Part shown: piece after piece, positions 36,777 to 44,631 of the stretch | Layout of the letters: each line of letters begins with the position of its first letter | Position numbering within the stretch: position 1 is the stretch's first letter | NCBI RefSeq assembly: GCF_001485435.1 | Contig: NZ_BCMS01000001.1 | Location: 2,952,266 to 3,016,265, forward strand | Direction: 5' to 3' | DNA length: 64,000 bases | DNA from: Deinococcus grandis | GTDB taxonomy: Bacteria > Deinococcota > Deinococci > Deinococcales > Deinococcaceae | Program-made: the position numbers and the translations under genes | Notes under the pieces: model-generated | Seen by the model: the letters and a program-made list of their open reading frames with translations, nothing else | Database searches by the model: none | What the model was told of the DNA's origin: nothing

Positions 36777-38642
36777 TCACTGGCAGTCGCGGACGGTCAG
36801 CTGACCGTTCAGGTCCGGGCGGAGCGTACGGCCCGCCAGCAGGCCCTGGGCGGTGCGGTCGATGATGCGGCGCATCTCCAGCTTGGCGTAGCTCAGGCGC
36901 TGCTCGCGCAGCGAGAGGCTGCTCAGGGTGGGCTGAGCGAAGCACAGCGCGCCGCTCTGCACGTTCAGCGTCTTGACGGGCACGACGGTCCTCTCGCCGG
37001 GCAGCGGCAGGGCCGCGCAGGTGCTCAGCTTGGCCGTGGGCATCTTGCCGGTCAGGAAGTACTCGGTGATGGGCGTGTCCACGCAGGCGGTGCCGTACGG
37101 GAACGCGGCGTGCTGCGGCTCGTCGTCGATGAAGATCATCTTCGCGCCCGGCGTGCTGTTCAGGGCCTTCAGGGCGCCTTCCTGCGCGGTGGCGGGATCG
37201 AGTTCGTTCTGGAGCATCAGGACGGGCGGCATGTTCGCGGGAATGGCGGGCTGCTTGACGCTGGGGCCACCCTTCCACTGGTAGCAGGCGTTGGCGACCG
37301 AGGCCCCGCCGAGCAGCGGGTACGCCTTGGCCTCCTGCTCGTCGCGGGTGCGGGCGGCGGTCAGGTCGGTGGGCCAGGCGGTATCGTTGCAGGTCACGGC
37401 CGTGAACACCGAGGAGGACGCGTCCAGTTCGACGGGGGTCGGCGCGGGGTTACGCACGTCCTCGCGGATCTGGAGGAACATCAGCGCCAGCTGCCGGGCC
37501 AGGTCGTTGGTCTCGGCGTCCGGGAAGTAGGTCTGCTTCAGGGCCAGGGCGCCCAGTTCGTCGGTCGTGGCGGTGGGGTTGGTCCTGATCAGGCCGCTGA
37601 GCACGGCGGCGGGTTTCAGGACGACGCCGATCAGGGGCAGGTTGTCGCGGCCGTACATGAACTGCGCGATGTAGCGGCTGGTGATGAAGCGCAGGTTCTC
37701 TTCCAGGCCGTTCTGCGTGGCGTACACGTCACTGCCGGTCGCGCCCAGCCCGAAGTACGCGTTCTGACGCGCCAGGTACGGGGCGACCGCGTCACGGAAG
37801 TCCCGTTCGAAGGCCATGGGCTGGAAGCCGAAGGTCTCCTCGAAGGGCGCGTTGAAGGACGTGTTCCCGTCGAGCAGCATGCGGCCGGTGTGTTCGGGGA
37901 ACAGCTTGGCGTACCAGGAGCCCAGCCACGTGCCGTACGAGTACCCGATGTAGTTCAGTTGCTGGTCGCCCATGAGCTGCCGCGCGAGGTTCAGGTCGCG
38001 GGCGGTCGCGTCGGTGTTCACGAAGGGCGTGATGGGGTTTTTCTGGCAGGCCAGGGCGGTCAGTTTCCCCTCGCGGATCATGGCCTGGACGTTCGCCTCG
38101 CTGCGGTCCGTGGCGGGCGGGCGGATGGGGGCGCTCAGTTCGTTCGTGCCGCAGTTCAGGCGGGTGCTGGCGCCCACGCCGCGCGGGGAGAAACCGATCA
38201 GGTCGAACTGCTCGGTCATGGTCTTCAGGTTCTCGGCGGCGGGCGTGTCGATGACGCCGTTTTCCCAGTAGAAGCCGAACAGGGGCGCGAAGGCCAGGCC
38301 GTCGCCGCCGGGGCCGCCGGGGTTGAAGAAGATCGAGCCCTGGCGTTTCTTGCCGTCGGCGGCGGCGTAGCGGATCAGGGACACGCTGGCCTTCCCGGCG
38401 GCGGGGTTGCTCCAGTCCAGGGGGACGCTCAGGTCGGCGCAGCTCAGGCGGGTGCCGAGCGCCCCGAACAGTTGCGTGTCGTCGCTGCCCAGGATGGTGG
38501 GGTCGCAGGTGGTCCAGTTCAGTTTCTGGCCGGTGAAGGGAGCCAGGGGGTCGGGGGTGGGCTTGGTGTCGGGCGTCTGGGGGGGTTTGCAGGCGACGAG
38601 GGTGGTCGTCAGGGTCAGCAGGGCGAGGGCCGCTCGTTTCAT
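36777..38642 (-). CDS. Alpha/beta-hydrolase lipoprotein, S33/TAP-like peptidase
   Basis: This 621-residue protein starts with a lipoprotein signal ending in TTLVACKPP. The hydrolase core has the oxyanion motif NPGGPGGDG, the nucleophile elbow IGYSYGTWLGS (~225), and the C-terminal TAP-like domain with LMLQNELDPAT (catalytic Asp) and DEPQHAAF (His). It resembles tripeptidyl aminopeptidases of actinobacteria and would act outside the inner membrane on short peptides. An ~80-residue extension follows the His. Confidence 0.88.
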   Translation of the reverse strand: MKRAALALLTLTTTLVACKPPQTPDTKPTPDPLAPFTGQKLNWTTCDPTILGSDDTQLFGALGTRLSCADLSVPLDWSNPAAGKASVSLIRYAAADGKKRQGSIFFNPGGPGGDGLAFAPLFGFYWENGVIDTPAAENLKTMTEQFDLIGFSPRGVGASTRLNCGTNELSAPIRPPATDRSEANVQAMIREGKLTALACQKNPITPFVNTDATARDLNLARQLMGDQQLNYIGYSYGTWLGSWYAKLFPEHTGRMLLDGNTSFNAPFEETFGFQPMAFERDFRDAVAPYLARQNAYFGLGATGSDVYATQNGLEENLRFITSRYIAQFMYGRDNLPLIGVVLKPAAVLSGLIRTNPTATTDELGALALKQTYFPDAETNDLARQLALMFLQIREDVRNPAPTPVELDASSSVFTAVTCNDTAWPTDLTAARTRDEQEAKAYPLLGGASVANACYQWKGGPSVKQPAIPANMPPVLMLQNELDPATAQEGALKALNSTPGAKMIFIDDEPQHAAFPYGTACVDTPITEYFLTGKMPTAKLSTCAALPLPGERTVVPVKTLNVQSGALCFAQPTLSSLSLREQRLSYAKLEMRRIIDRTAQGLLAGRTLRPDLNGQLTVRDCQ

Positions 38643-38891
38643 GGTGGTGCCTCCGGTGCGTTCGGGTCTGGGCCTTCATGGAACGTGCATGGCACGCTCA
38701 CGCTGCGACCCGGCCAGAGCGTAACGCCTGCCCCCATCCGGGTGCATCCCGAACTGACTTGACATTCAATTCAGTTCGTGGTGGCCCCCACCCTCATCAG
38801 GCGGTCGCGCCGGTCCGCGGCGCCACCACCCGCCCGGCCCGCCGCAGGTCGGTGCACACCCCCTCATTCGGGCGCGCTACACTGCCGGGAC

Positions 38892-39692
38892 ATGAATGCC
38901 AAGGTGATTGTCGTCACGTCCGGGAAGGGGGGCGTGGGCAAAACCACGACCACCGCGAATATCGGTGCGGCCCTCGCGAAGCTCGGCGAGAAGGTCGCCG
39001 TCATCGACGTGGACGTGGGTCTGCGCAACCTCGACGTGGTGATGGGCCTGGAGTCCCGCGTGGTGTTCGATCTCGTGGACGTGCTGGAAGGCAAGTGCCG
39101 CATGAGTCAGGCGCTGATCCGCGACAAGCGCGTGGAGAACCTGTACCTGCTGCCCGCGTCGCAGACACGTGACAAGGACGCCCTGGACCCCGAGGTGTTC
39201 AAGGGCGTGGTGCGGGACCTGGTGGAGCAGGAGGGCTTCACGCGCATCCTGATCGACTCCCCGGCGGGGATCGAGTCGGGGTTCCGCACGGCCGCCGCGC
39301 CGGCCGAGGGCGCGCTGGTCGTGGTGAACCCCGAGGTGTCCAGCGTGCGTGACGCGGACCGCATCATCGGGCTGCTGGAGGCGCAGCAGGTCAACGAGAT
39401 CCGGCTGGTGATCAACCGCCTGCGACCCAAGATGGTCGCGAGCGGCAATATGCTCTCGGAGGCGGACATCCTCGACATCCTGGGTGTGAAACCGATCGGG
39501 ATCATCCCGGAGGACGAGGGGATCATCGTGAGCACGAACGTCGGGGAGCCGGCGGTGCTGGGCAAGACGAAGGCCGGGGAGGCGTTCATGGCGACCGCGC
39601 GGCGCCTGAAGGGCGAGGACGTGCCGTACCCGAAGTTCGAGGAGGACCGGGGTTTCCTGGCGGCGCTGCGCCGCCTGTTCGGGGGGGCGTGA
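38892..39692 (+). CDS. minD: Septum site-determining protein MinD
   Basis: This 266-residue ATPase has the deviant Walker A GKGGVGKTTTTANIG at the start, switch I/II regions (DVDVGLRNLDVVMG, LIDSPAGIESG) and the C-terminal amphipathic membrane helix around FLAALRRLFGG. It positions the cell-division septum with MinE, whose gene follows after 1 nt. No minC is found in the window. Confidence 0.95.
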   Translation: MNAKVIVVTSGKGGVGKTTTTANIGAALAKLGEKVAVIDVDVGLRNLDVVMGLESRVVFDLVDVLEGKCRMSQALIRDKRVENLYLLPASQTRDKDALDPEVFKGVVRDLVEQEGFTRILIDSPAGIESGFRTAAAPAEGALVVVNPEVSSVRDADRIIGLLEAQQVNEIRLVINRLRPKMVASGNMLSEADILDILGVKPIGIIPEDEGIIVSTNVGEPAVLGKTKAGEAFMATARRLKGEDVPYPKFEEDRGFLAALRRLFGGA

Positions 39693-39693
39693 C

Positions 39694-39945
39694 GTGTTTT
39701 CCTGGATGAAGCGGGGCCGCAGCAAGGAGACGCTCAAGGACCGCCTGGAGCTGGTGCTGGCGTACGACCGGGCGCAGATTCCGCCCGGTAAGGTGGACGC
39801 GCTGCGCAACGACCTGCTGGAGGTCGTGCGGCGCTACTTCCCGGCGGGGAACAGCAGCGTGGAGATCGAGCAGCGCGGCGATATGGTCGTGCTGATGGCG
39901 AACATCCCGCTGGACGAGCCGCCGACGGGTGGCCGCACCCGCTGA
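39694..39945 (+). CDS. minE: Cell division topological specificity factor MinE
   Basis: This 83-residue protein starts at a GTG right behind minD. It has the N-terminal membrane-binding stretch MFSWMKRGRSKE, the anti-MinCD helix LKDRLELVLAYDRAQIPP and the dimerisation region with VEIEQRGDMVVLMANIPL. MinE drives the oscillation of MinD. Confidence 0.93.
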   Translation: MFSWMKRGRSKETLKDRLELVLAYDRAQIPPGKVDALRNDLLEVVRRYFPAGNSSVEIEQRGDMVVLMANIPLDEPPTGGRTR

Positions 39946-39966
39946 CCGCGGGCCTGCAGGTTCGGA

Positions 39967-39995
39967 GGGGCGTCGGGGGCTGAGCCTGACGCCCC
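39967..39995 (+). terminator. Intrinsic terminator after minE
   Basis: GGGGCGTC (39967-39974) and GACGCCCC (39988-39995) form a perfect 8-bp stem followed by CTCTTCT. Confidence 0.65.
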
Positions 39996-40141
39996 CTCTT
40001 CTGCTGGATTCACGGGGGACGGAAAGCAGCCCGCGCTGCCGCCGGGGATCACTGGATGAGAGCCGGGCCAGCGGCTCTTAGGATTTTCTGGTCGCCGGGC
40101 CCTACGCTGGGGGGCGTGACCTGCCCCGCCCGGAGTGCCCC

Positions 40142-41209
40142 GTGAAGTACGACCTGCGTTTTCCCGTGATCATCGCCCTGCTGCTGGCGGCGGGCCTGCT
40201 GACCGTCAGCACGGCGGCGCTGTCGCCGCGCGCCTCGGAGGGCATCTTCGTGAAGCAGGTGCTGGGCGTGCTGCTGGCGGCCGTGCCGCTGGGCGTGCTG
40301 TGGTGGGCGGGCCGCGACCGGATCTACCGCTTCGCGCCGCACCTGTTCGGGCTGGCGCTGCTGTTGCAGGCGAGTACGTTCGTGATCGGCAAGGAAGTCA
40401 ACGGGCAGAAGAACTGGATCATGCTGGGGCCCATTCAGTTCCAGCCGCTGGAACTCACGAAACTGGCCCTGATCCTGATGCTGGCCCTCGTGCTGCGCGG
40501 CGGCTTCAAGGGGCTGCCCACGTACGCGCGGGCGCTGGCGGTGTTCCTCCCGGCGGTGGGACTGGTCGTCGTGAACGACTTCGGCGGGGCGATGGTCCTG
40601 AGTGTCATGTTCGGCGTGATGCTGCTCGCGGCGCGTATTCCCTGGTGGCACGCGGCGCTGGCGGTCCTGGCGCTGGGCGTGGCCGTGCCGACCGTGCTGT
40701 TTCCGCACCTGGAGGAGTACCAGCAGAAACGCCTGACGATCTTCGTGAATCCGTACCAGGATCCGCGCGGGGCGGGGTATCAGGTGATCCAGAGCATCAT
40801 CGCGGTCGGGTCGGGCGGCATCGAGGGCAAGGGGTACAAGCAGGGCAGTCAGTCGCACAACGGGTTCCTGCCGGAGGCGCACACGGATTTCGCGTTCAGC
40901 ACCTGGGCCGAGGAGCAGGGACTGGTGGGCGCGCTGGGCGTGCTGGCGCTGTACGGGGCGCTGTTCTGGGGGCTGGCGGGCATGGCGGCGCAGTCGCCGA
41001 GGTTGCAGGATCAGGTGCTGTTCGCGGGCATCCTGGGACAGATCGGCTTTCAGGTCATCGAGAACATCGGCGCGGCCCTGAGCGTGCTGCCGCTGACGGG
41101 CATCACGCTGCCGCTGATCAGCTACGGCCTGAGCAGTCTGGTGGCCACCCTGACGACGCTGGGCGTGGCGTACGTGGTGTACCGCGACCGCCTGGACGGG
41201 CAGATCTGA
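40142..41209 (+). CDS. rodA: Rod-shape-determining peptidoglycan polymerase RodA (SEDS family)
   Basis: This 355-residue protein (GTG start) has ten predicted helices and the SEDS motifs KNWIMLGPIQFQPLELTKLA, the catalytic-loop Asp in EAHTDFAFSTWAEEQGLVG and the C-terminal TGITLPLISYGLSSLVATL. It polymerises glycan strands from lipid II together with a class B PBP. It lies downstream of minDE but behind a terminator-like hairpin, so it probably has its own promoter. FtsW is the alternative; the short termini favour RodA. Confidence 0.9.
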   Translation: MKYDLRFPVIIALLLAAGLLTVSTAALSPRASEGIFVKQVLGVLLAAVPLGVLWWAGRDRIYRFAPHLFGLALLLQASTFVIGKEVNGQKNWIMLGPIQFQPLELTKLALILMLALVLRGGFKGLPTYARALAVFLPAVGLVVVNDFGGAMVLSVMFGVMLLAARIPWWHAALAVLALGVAVPTVLFPHLEEYQQKRLTIFVNPYQDPRGAGYQVIQSIIAVGSGGIEGKGYKQGSQSHNGFLPEAHTDFAFSTWAEEQGLVGALGVLALYGALFWGLAGMAAQSPRLQDQVLFAGILGQIGFQVIENIGAALSVLPLTGITLPLISYGLSSLVATLTTLGVAYVVYRDRLDGQI

Positions 41210-41225
41210 CCGCCGTCTGATACGG

Positions 41226-41255
41226 GACTCAAGTGATTCCACATCACTCTGAGTC
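41226..41255. terminator. Hairpin after rodA
   Basis: GACTCAAGTGAT (41226-41237) pairs with ATCACT-C-TGAGTC (41243-41255), a 12-bp stem with one bulged base. It follows a TGATACGG word also found at the ends of the MITE-like repeats. Confidence 0.6.
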
Positions 41256-41269
41256 GCCCGGTGGCCCCC

Positions 41270-41311
41270 TCACCCTTCCGTCGCTTCGCTCCTCCCTCCC
41301 TCTAGAGGGGA
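41270..41311. repeat. Degenerate C/T-rich interspersed repeat
   Basis: The stretch starts CCCCTCACCCTTCCGTCGCT and ends CTAGAGGGGACA. It looks like a decayed relative of the double-hairpin repeats at 27107 and 60986. The weak inverted pair CCCTCTAG/AGAGGGGA remains. Confidence 0.45.
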
Positions 41312-41407
41312 CAACGGAACGCGATCACGGTGCAAGCAGGTCAATTTAATCCCGTCTGAGCCGCCGGGCGGATGGGCAACCGGGCGGGGGCCGGGTAGGC
41401 TGGGGGC

Positions 41408-41968
41408 ATGACGACCTTCCGGGTGTTCATCGCGACCAGTCTGGACGGGTTCATCGCGCGGCCCGACGGGCGGCTGGACTGGCTGCCGGGCGCCACGCCG
41501 GACGGGGTGCCCGCCCCGTCGGGTGAGGATCACGGCTTCGGGGCGTTCATGGCGGGGGTCGAGGTGGTCGTGATGGGCCGCGCGACCTTCGGAGCGGTGC
41601 GGGATTTCAGCCCGTGGCCGTATGCCGGGACGCGACTGCTGGTCCTGAGCCGCACCCTGACCGGGGCGGACATCCCGGAGGACCTGCGGCGCGAGGGGGT
41701 CGAAGTCCACCCGGGGCCGGTGGAGGTCCTGGCGGCGGAACTGCGCGAGCAGGGCGTGGGGGGCGTGTACGTGGACGGCGGGCAGACCGTGCAGGCGTTC
41801 CTGCGGGCGGGACTGCTGGATGAGCTGACCGTGACGCGCGTGCCGGTGCTGCTGGGCGAGGGGATCCCTCTGTTCGGCCCGCTGGGCGGGGACGTGTGGT
41901 GGGTCCACCAGGGCACGCAGGCCTTCCCGTCGGGGCTGGTGCAGGACTCTTACCGGGTGCGGCGCTGA
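41408..41968 (+). CDS. Dihydrofolate reductase-like (RibD C-terminal domain) protein
   Basis: The protein (186 residues) opens with FRVFIATSLDGFIARPDGRLDWL, the N-terminal pattern of the RibD-C/DHFR-like family. VVVMGRATFGAVRDF and YVDGGQTVQAFLRAGLLDELTVTRVPVLLG (shown as parts of the core strand-helix run) follow. These proteins bind NADPH, but many have unknown substrates. It is a single gene. Confidence 0.85.
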   Translation: MTTFRVFIATSLDGFIARPDGRLDWLPGATPDGVPAPSGEDHGFGAFMAGVEVVVMGRATFGAVRDFSPWPYAGTRLLVLSRTLTGADIPEDLRREGVEVHPGPVEVLAAELREQGVGGVYVDGGQTVQAFLRAGLLDELTVTRVPVLLGEGIPLFGPLGGDVWWVHQGTQAFPSGLVQDSYRVRR

Positions 41969-42057
41969 TCCACAGCTCCGGGGGATGGTGATGAGGCTTT
42001 CTTTATCCAGTCTCCATCTGACGTGCCCAGGATGCTTTAAGAGATAAAGTGTCGCGC

Positions 42058-43002
42058 ATGGAATACCGGAACCTCGGCAGGAGTGGTCTGAAGGTCAGTG
42101 AAGTCGCCCTGGGCGGCTGGGAAACCTACGGCATCAACCAGGACGCCTCGGCGATGGTGCGCGAGATCGTCACCGCCGCGTACGAGGGCGGCGTGAACTT
42201 CTTCGATCAGGCCGACATCTACGCCAAGGGCCGCAGCGAGGAACTCATGGGCGCCGCCCTGAAGGAGTTCCCCCGTCACACGCTGGTCATCAGCTCGAAG
42301 GTGTACTGGCCCATGAGCGACGACGTGAACGACCGTGGCCTGAGCCGCAAGCACGTCCTGCACAGCATCGACGGCAGCCTCAAGCGCCTGGGCACCGATC
42401 ACCTCGACATCTACTTCGCGCACCGCTACGACCCGGACGTGCCCATGGAGGAGATCGTCATGGCCTTCGATCAGGTCATCCGCGACGGCAAGGCGCTGTA
42501 CTGGGGCACGAGCATGTGGCCCGCGGCGCGCATCGCGCAGGCGGTCGAGTTCGCGAAGGCCAACGGCCTGCACGCGCCCGTCACCGAGCAGCCCGAGTAC
42601 TCCATGATCCGCCGCGACCGCGTCGAGGGCGAGATCCTCCCGTACACCGAGGAGGCGGGCGTGGGTCTGGTCGTCTGGAGCCCCCTGGCGATGGGCCTGC
42701 TGACCGGCAAGTACGACGCGGGCAAACCCGAGGGCGCGCGCCTGACCGAGAAGGAGAACTGGGGCAAGAACTTCCTGACGGAGGAGAACATCCAGAAGGT
42801 GCGCGACCTGAAACCCATCGCGGACGACCTGGGCATCACCCGCGCGCAGCTGGCCCTGGCGTGGATCCTGCGTCAGAAGGGCGTGAGCAGCGTCATCACG
42901 GGCGCCACGAAGGTCCAGCAGATCGAGGACACCGTGAAGGCGGCGGGCGTGCGCCTGAGCAGCGACGCCGTGGAGCAGATCGAGAGCATCCTCAAACGCT
43001 GA
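42058..43002 (+). CDS. Aldo/keto reductase (Kv-beta/YghZ-like)
   Basis: The ATG at 42058 gives 314 residues with the (beta/alpha)8 AKR pattern. The catalytic tetrad is visible: Asp and Tyr in FDQADIYAKGRSEELMG, Lys in VISSKVYWP and His in IYFAHRYDP. The C-terminal cofactor segment is VSSVITGATKVQQIEDTVKA. It would reduce aldehydes or ketones with NADPH. An upstream frame extension of three codons is not needed. A MITE-like repeat lies 55 nt after the stop. Confidence 0.92.
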   Translation: MEYRNLGRSGLKVSEVALGGWETYGINQDASAMVREIVTAAYEGGVNFFDQADIYAKGRSEELMGAALKEFPRHTLVISSKVYWPMSDDVNDRGLSRKHVLHSIDGSLKRLGTDHLDIYFAHRYDPDVPMEEIVMAFDQVIRDGKALYWGTSMWPAARIAQAVEFAKANGLHAPVTEQPEYSMIRRDRVEGEILPYTEEAGVGLVVWSPLAMGLLTGKYDAGKPEGARLTEKENWGKNFLTEENIQKVRDLKPIADDLGITRAQLALAWILRQKGVSSVITGATKVQQIEDTVKAAGVRLSSDAVEQIESILKR

Positions 43003-43057
43003 TCCGTGCGGAGCGGGGGGAGGGCGAGGCGGACGTCTCCCCTCCCCCCCGCCTGTG

Positions 43058-43192
43058 ATACGGATTCCGTCTGTTTCGTTGACAACCCGGAACCGCACCG
43101 GGTTGCCAACTCCACGCCCGGAACCCGTTTTTCTCCTCCTCGCATCCGCTCGGGTTGAAAGATGTTGCACACCTTTCAACCGGAGTCCGTAT
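43058..43192 (+). repeat. MITE-like structured repeat, copy 1 (135 bp)
   Basis: The ends are inverted repeats (ATACGGATTCCG and CGGAGTCCGTAT, 11 of 12 matching). Inside are two hairpins, ACCCGG/CCGGGT and GTTGAAAG/CTTTCAAC. Homologous copies in the same orientation lie at 44475-44631 and ~60508-60640, and a shortened one at 50413-50464. There is no coding capacity. It resembles the small non-coding repeats described in D. radiodurans. Confidence 0.85.
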
Positions 43193-43197
43193 GACCT

Positions 43198-44367
43198 TTA
43201 CGCGCGCAGCTGGCCGGGCGTGACAGGTTCGCGCAGCAGCCGCGCGTAGGCGTCTGCGCCGCCCCGGTCGAGTTCGGCGCCCACGAGGTCCCCGCCGACC
43301 GAGTACGTGAAGATGTACGCGCGGAAGTTCGGGTTCTGGATGAAGCGCAGGGACTGCGCGGCGCGGGCGTCGCTGGCCAGGGCGTAGGTGCGCAGGAAGT
43401 CCAGCACCTCGGCCTCGGTGGCGCCGTCGGCGTGCAGGCGCATGGCGGCCTCGCCGCTCACGCCGCCCAGCGCCTTCTTGACGTGACTGGCGGTCAGGAA
43501 CGTGCGGATGTCCTCGGGGTCCACGCCGGCCAGCGCGGCGAGGTCGCCGGTCAGCCACGCCTCCAGTTCCTCACGGGTCATCACGGCGCGCAGGGCGTTC
43601 ACGGCGATGCCCTCCGAGACGACGCATTCCGGCGCGTTGATGAGCTGGATGCCGTGTTCAACCCAGCCGCGTTCCCGCACCAGCCGGGCTTCCTTGGTGG
43701 CGTGCTCGGTGTGGTGGCCGGGGTAACCCTCGTGCGCCATCAGGTCGGGCAGGGCGGGCAGCAGCACCGGGAGGTCGGTGTTGATGTCGATGCGGCTGCG
43801 CAGGTTCCCCAGCGGCCAGTTGTACCCGCTCCAGGGCCTGTCGGTGACGAGTTCGATGCTGAAGTCCTCGCCCTGGGGCAGCCCGAAGCGCTCGGTGACG
43901 CGGGCGCGCAGTTCGGCCAGGATCGGCTGCGCCACCCGCAGGATCTCGCCGCGCGGTACGGCCAGCCGGGCGCGCAGGGCCTCCTCGCGCGCGGGCAGGG
44001 GGCCGATGCCGGGCAGGGTGGCGTCCAGTTCGGCCAGTGCGGCGTCCAGGGCGCCCAGGTCGGCGCGGCGCGGTTCGATGTCGTACAGGCCGCGCACCTC
44101 GTCGGCGTAGGGGATCGCCTCGCCGGACAGCAGGCGGGTCATGGTGTGCATGGCGCGCACCTGCACGTCCAGCCACGCGCGCCGCCCGGGTTCGGGCACG
44201 CCCGCCACGTCGGCCAGGAGGGCCTGCGCCTCGTCCCGCAGCGCCTGCGGATCGCGTGTCTCCCGCACGGCCCAGTCCTGCGGGCCGCCGTACCCGTCGA
44301 TGAAGCCCTCGGAGTGCGCGTCGATGGCGTGGGCCAGCCGCACGTAGCGTTCTGCGATGTCGCTCAT
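43198..44367 (-). CDS. DUF885-type putative metallopeptidase
   Basis: The ATG at 44367 gives 389 residues. The zinc-site motif LMAHEGYPGHHTEH (HExxxxHH-like, as in DUF885) lies near residue 215, and a downstream ECVVSEGIAVNAL supplies the third ligand Glu. The rest is helical. DUF885 proteins are gluzincin-like peptidases, mostly uncharacterised. The gene is framed by two direct copies of the MITE-like repeat; copy 1 ends 6 nt from its stop codon. Confidence 0.82.
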   Translation of the reverse strand: MSDIAERYVRLAHAIDAHSEGFIDGYGGPQDWAVRETRDPQALRDEAQALLADVAGVPEPGRRAWLDVQVRAMHTMTRLLSGEAIPYADEVRGLYDIEPRRADLGALDAALAELDATLPGIGPLPAREEALRARLAVPRGEILRVAQPILAELRARVTERFGLPQGEDFSIELVTDRPWSGYNWPLGNLRSRIDINTDLPVLLPALPDLMAHEGYPGHHTEHATKEARLVRERGWVEHGIQLINAPECVVSEGIAVNALRAVMTREELEAWLTGDLAALAGVDPEDIRTFLTASHVKKALGGVSGEAAMRLHADGATEAEVLDFLRTYALASDARAAQSLRFIQNPNFRAYIFTYSVGGDLVGAELDRGGADAYARLLREPVTPGQLRA

Positions 44368-44474
44368 GCCCCGGAGGATAGGCCCTGCGCGGGGTCCGGG
44401 GCGCGCGGCGCGTCCGGCATCGCGGGGCAGCAGGCCCCGCCGCATCCGGTGGGCCGCGCCGGGTGCCTGGGGTC

Positions 44475-44631
44475 ATACGGGTTCCGTTTGTTTCGCCAAC
44501 AATCCGGAACTTCACCGGATTGCCGGCTCCACGTCCGGAACCCGTTTTACTCCTCCTCTGCGGGGCAGCTCTACGAGTCGCATCCGCTCGGATTGAATGG
44601 CCTTTGCAGCCCATTCAATCGGAGTCCGTAT
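44475..44631 (+). repeat. MITE-like structured repeat, copy 2 (157 bp)
   Basis: It has the same end sequences and order of hairpins as copy 1. Here the stems read ATCCGG/CCGGAT and ATTGAATGG/CCATTCAAT, so both arms changed together relative to copy 1. A ~22-bp insert (GCGGGGCAGCTCTACGAGTC) lies between the hairpins. The last base is shared with the stop codon of the S41 peptidase gene. Confidence 0.85.
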
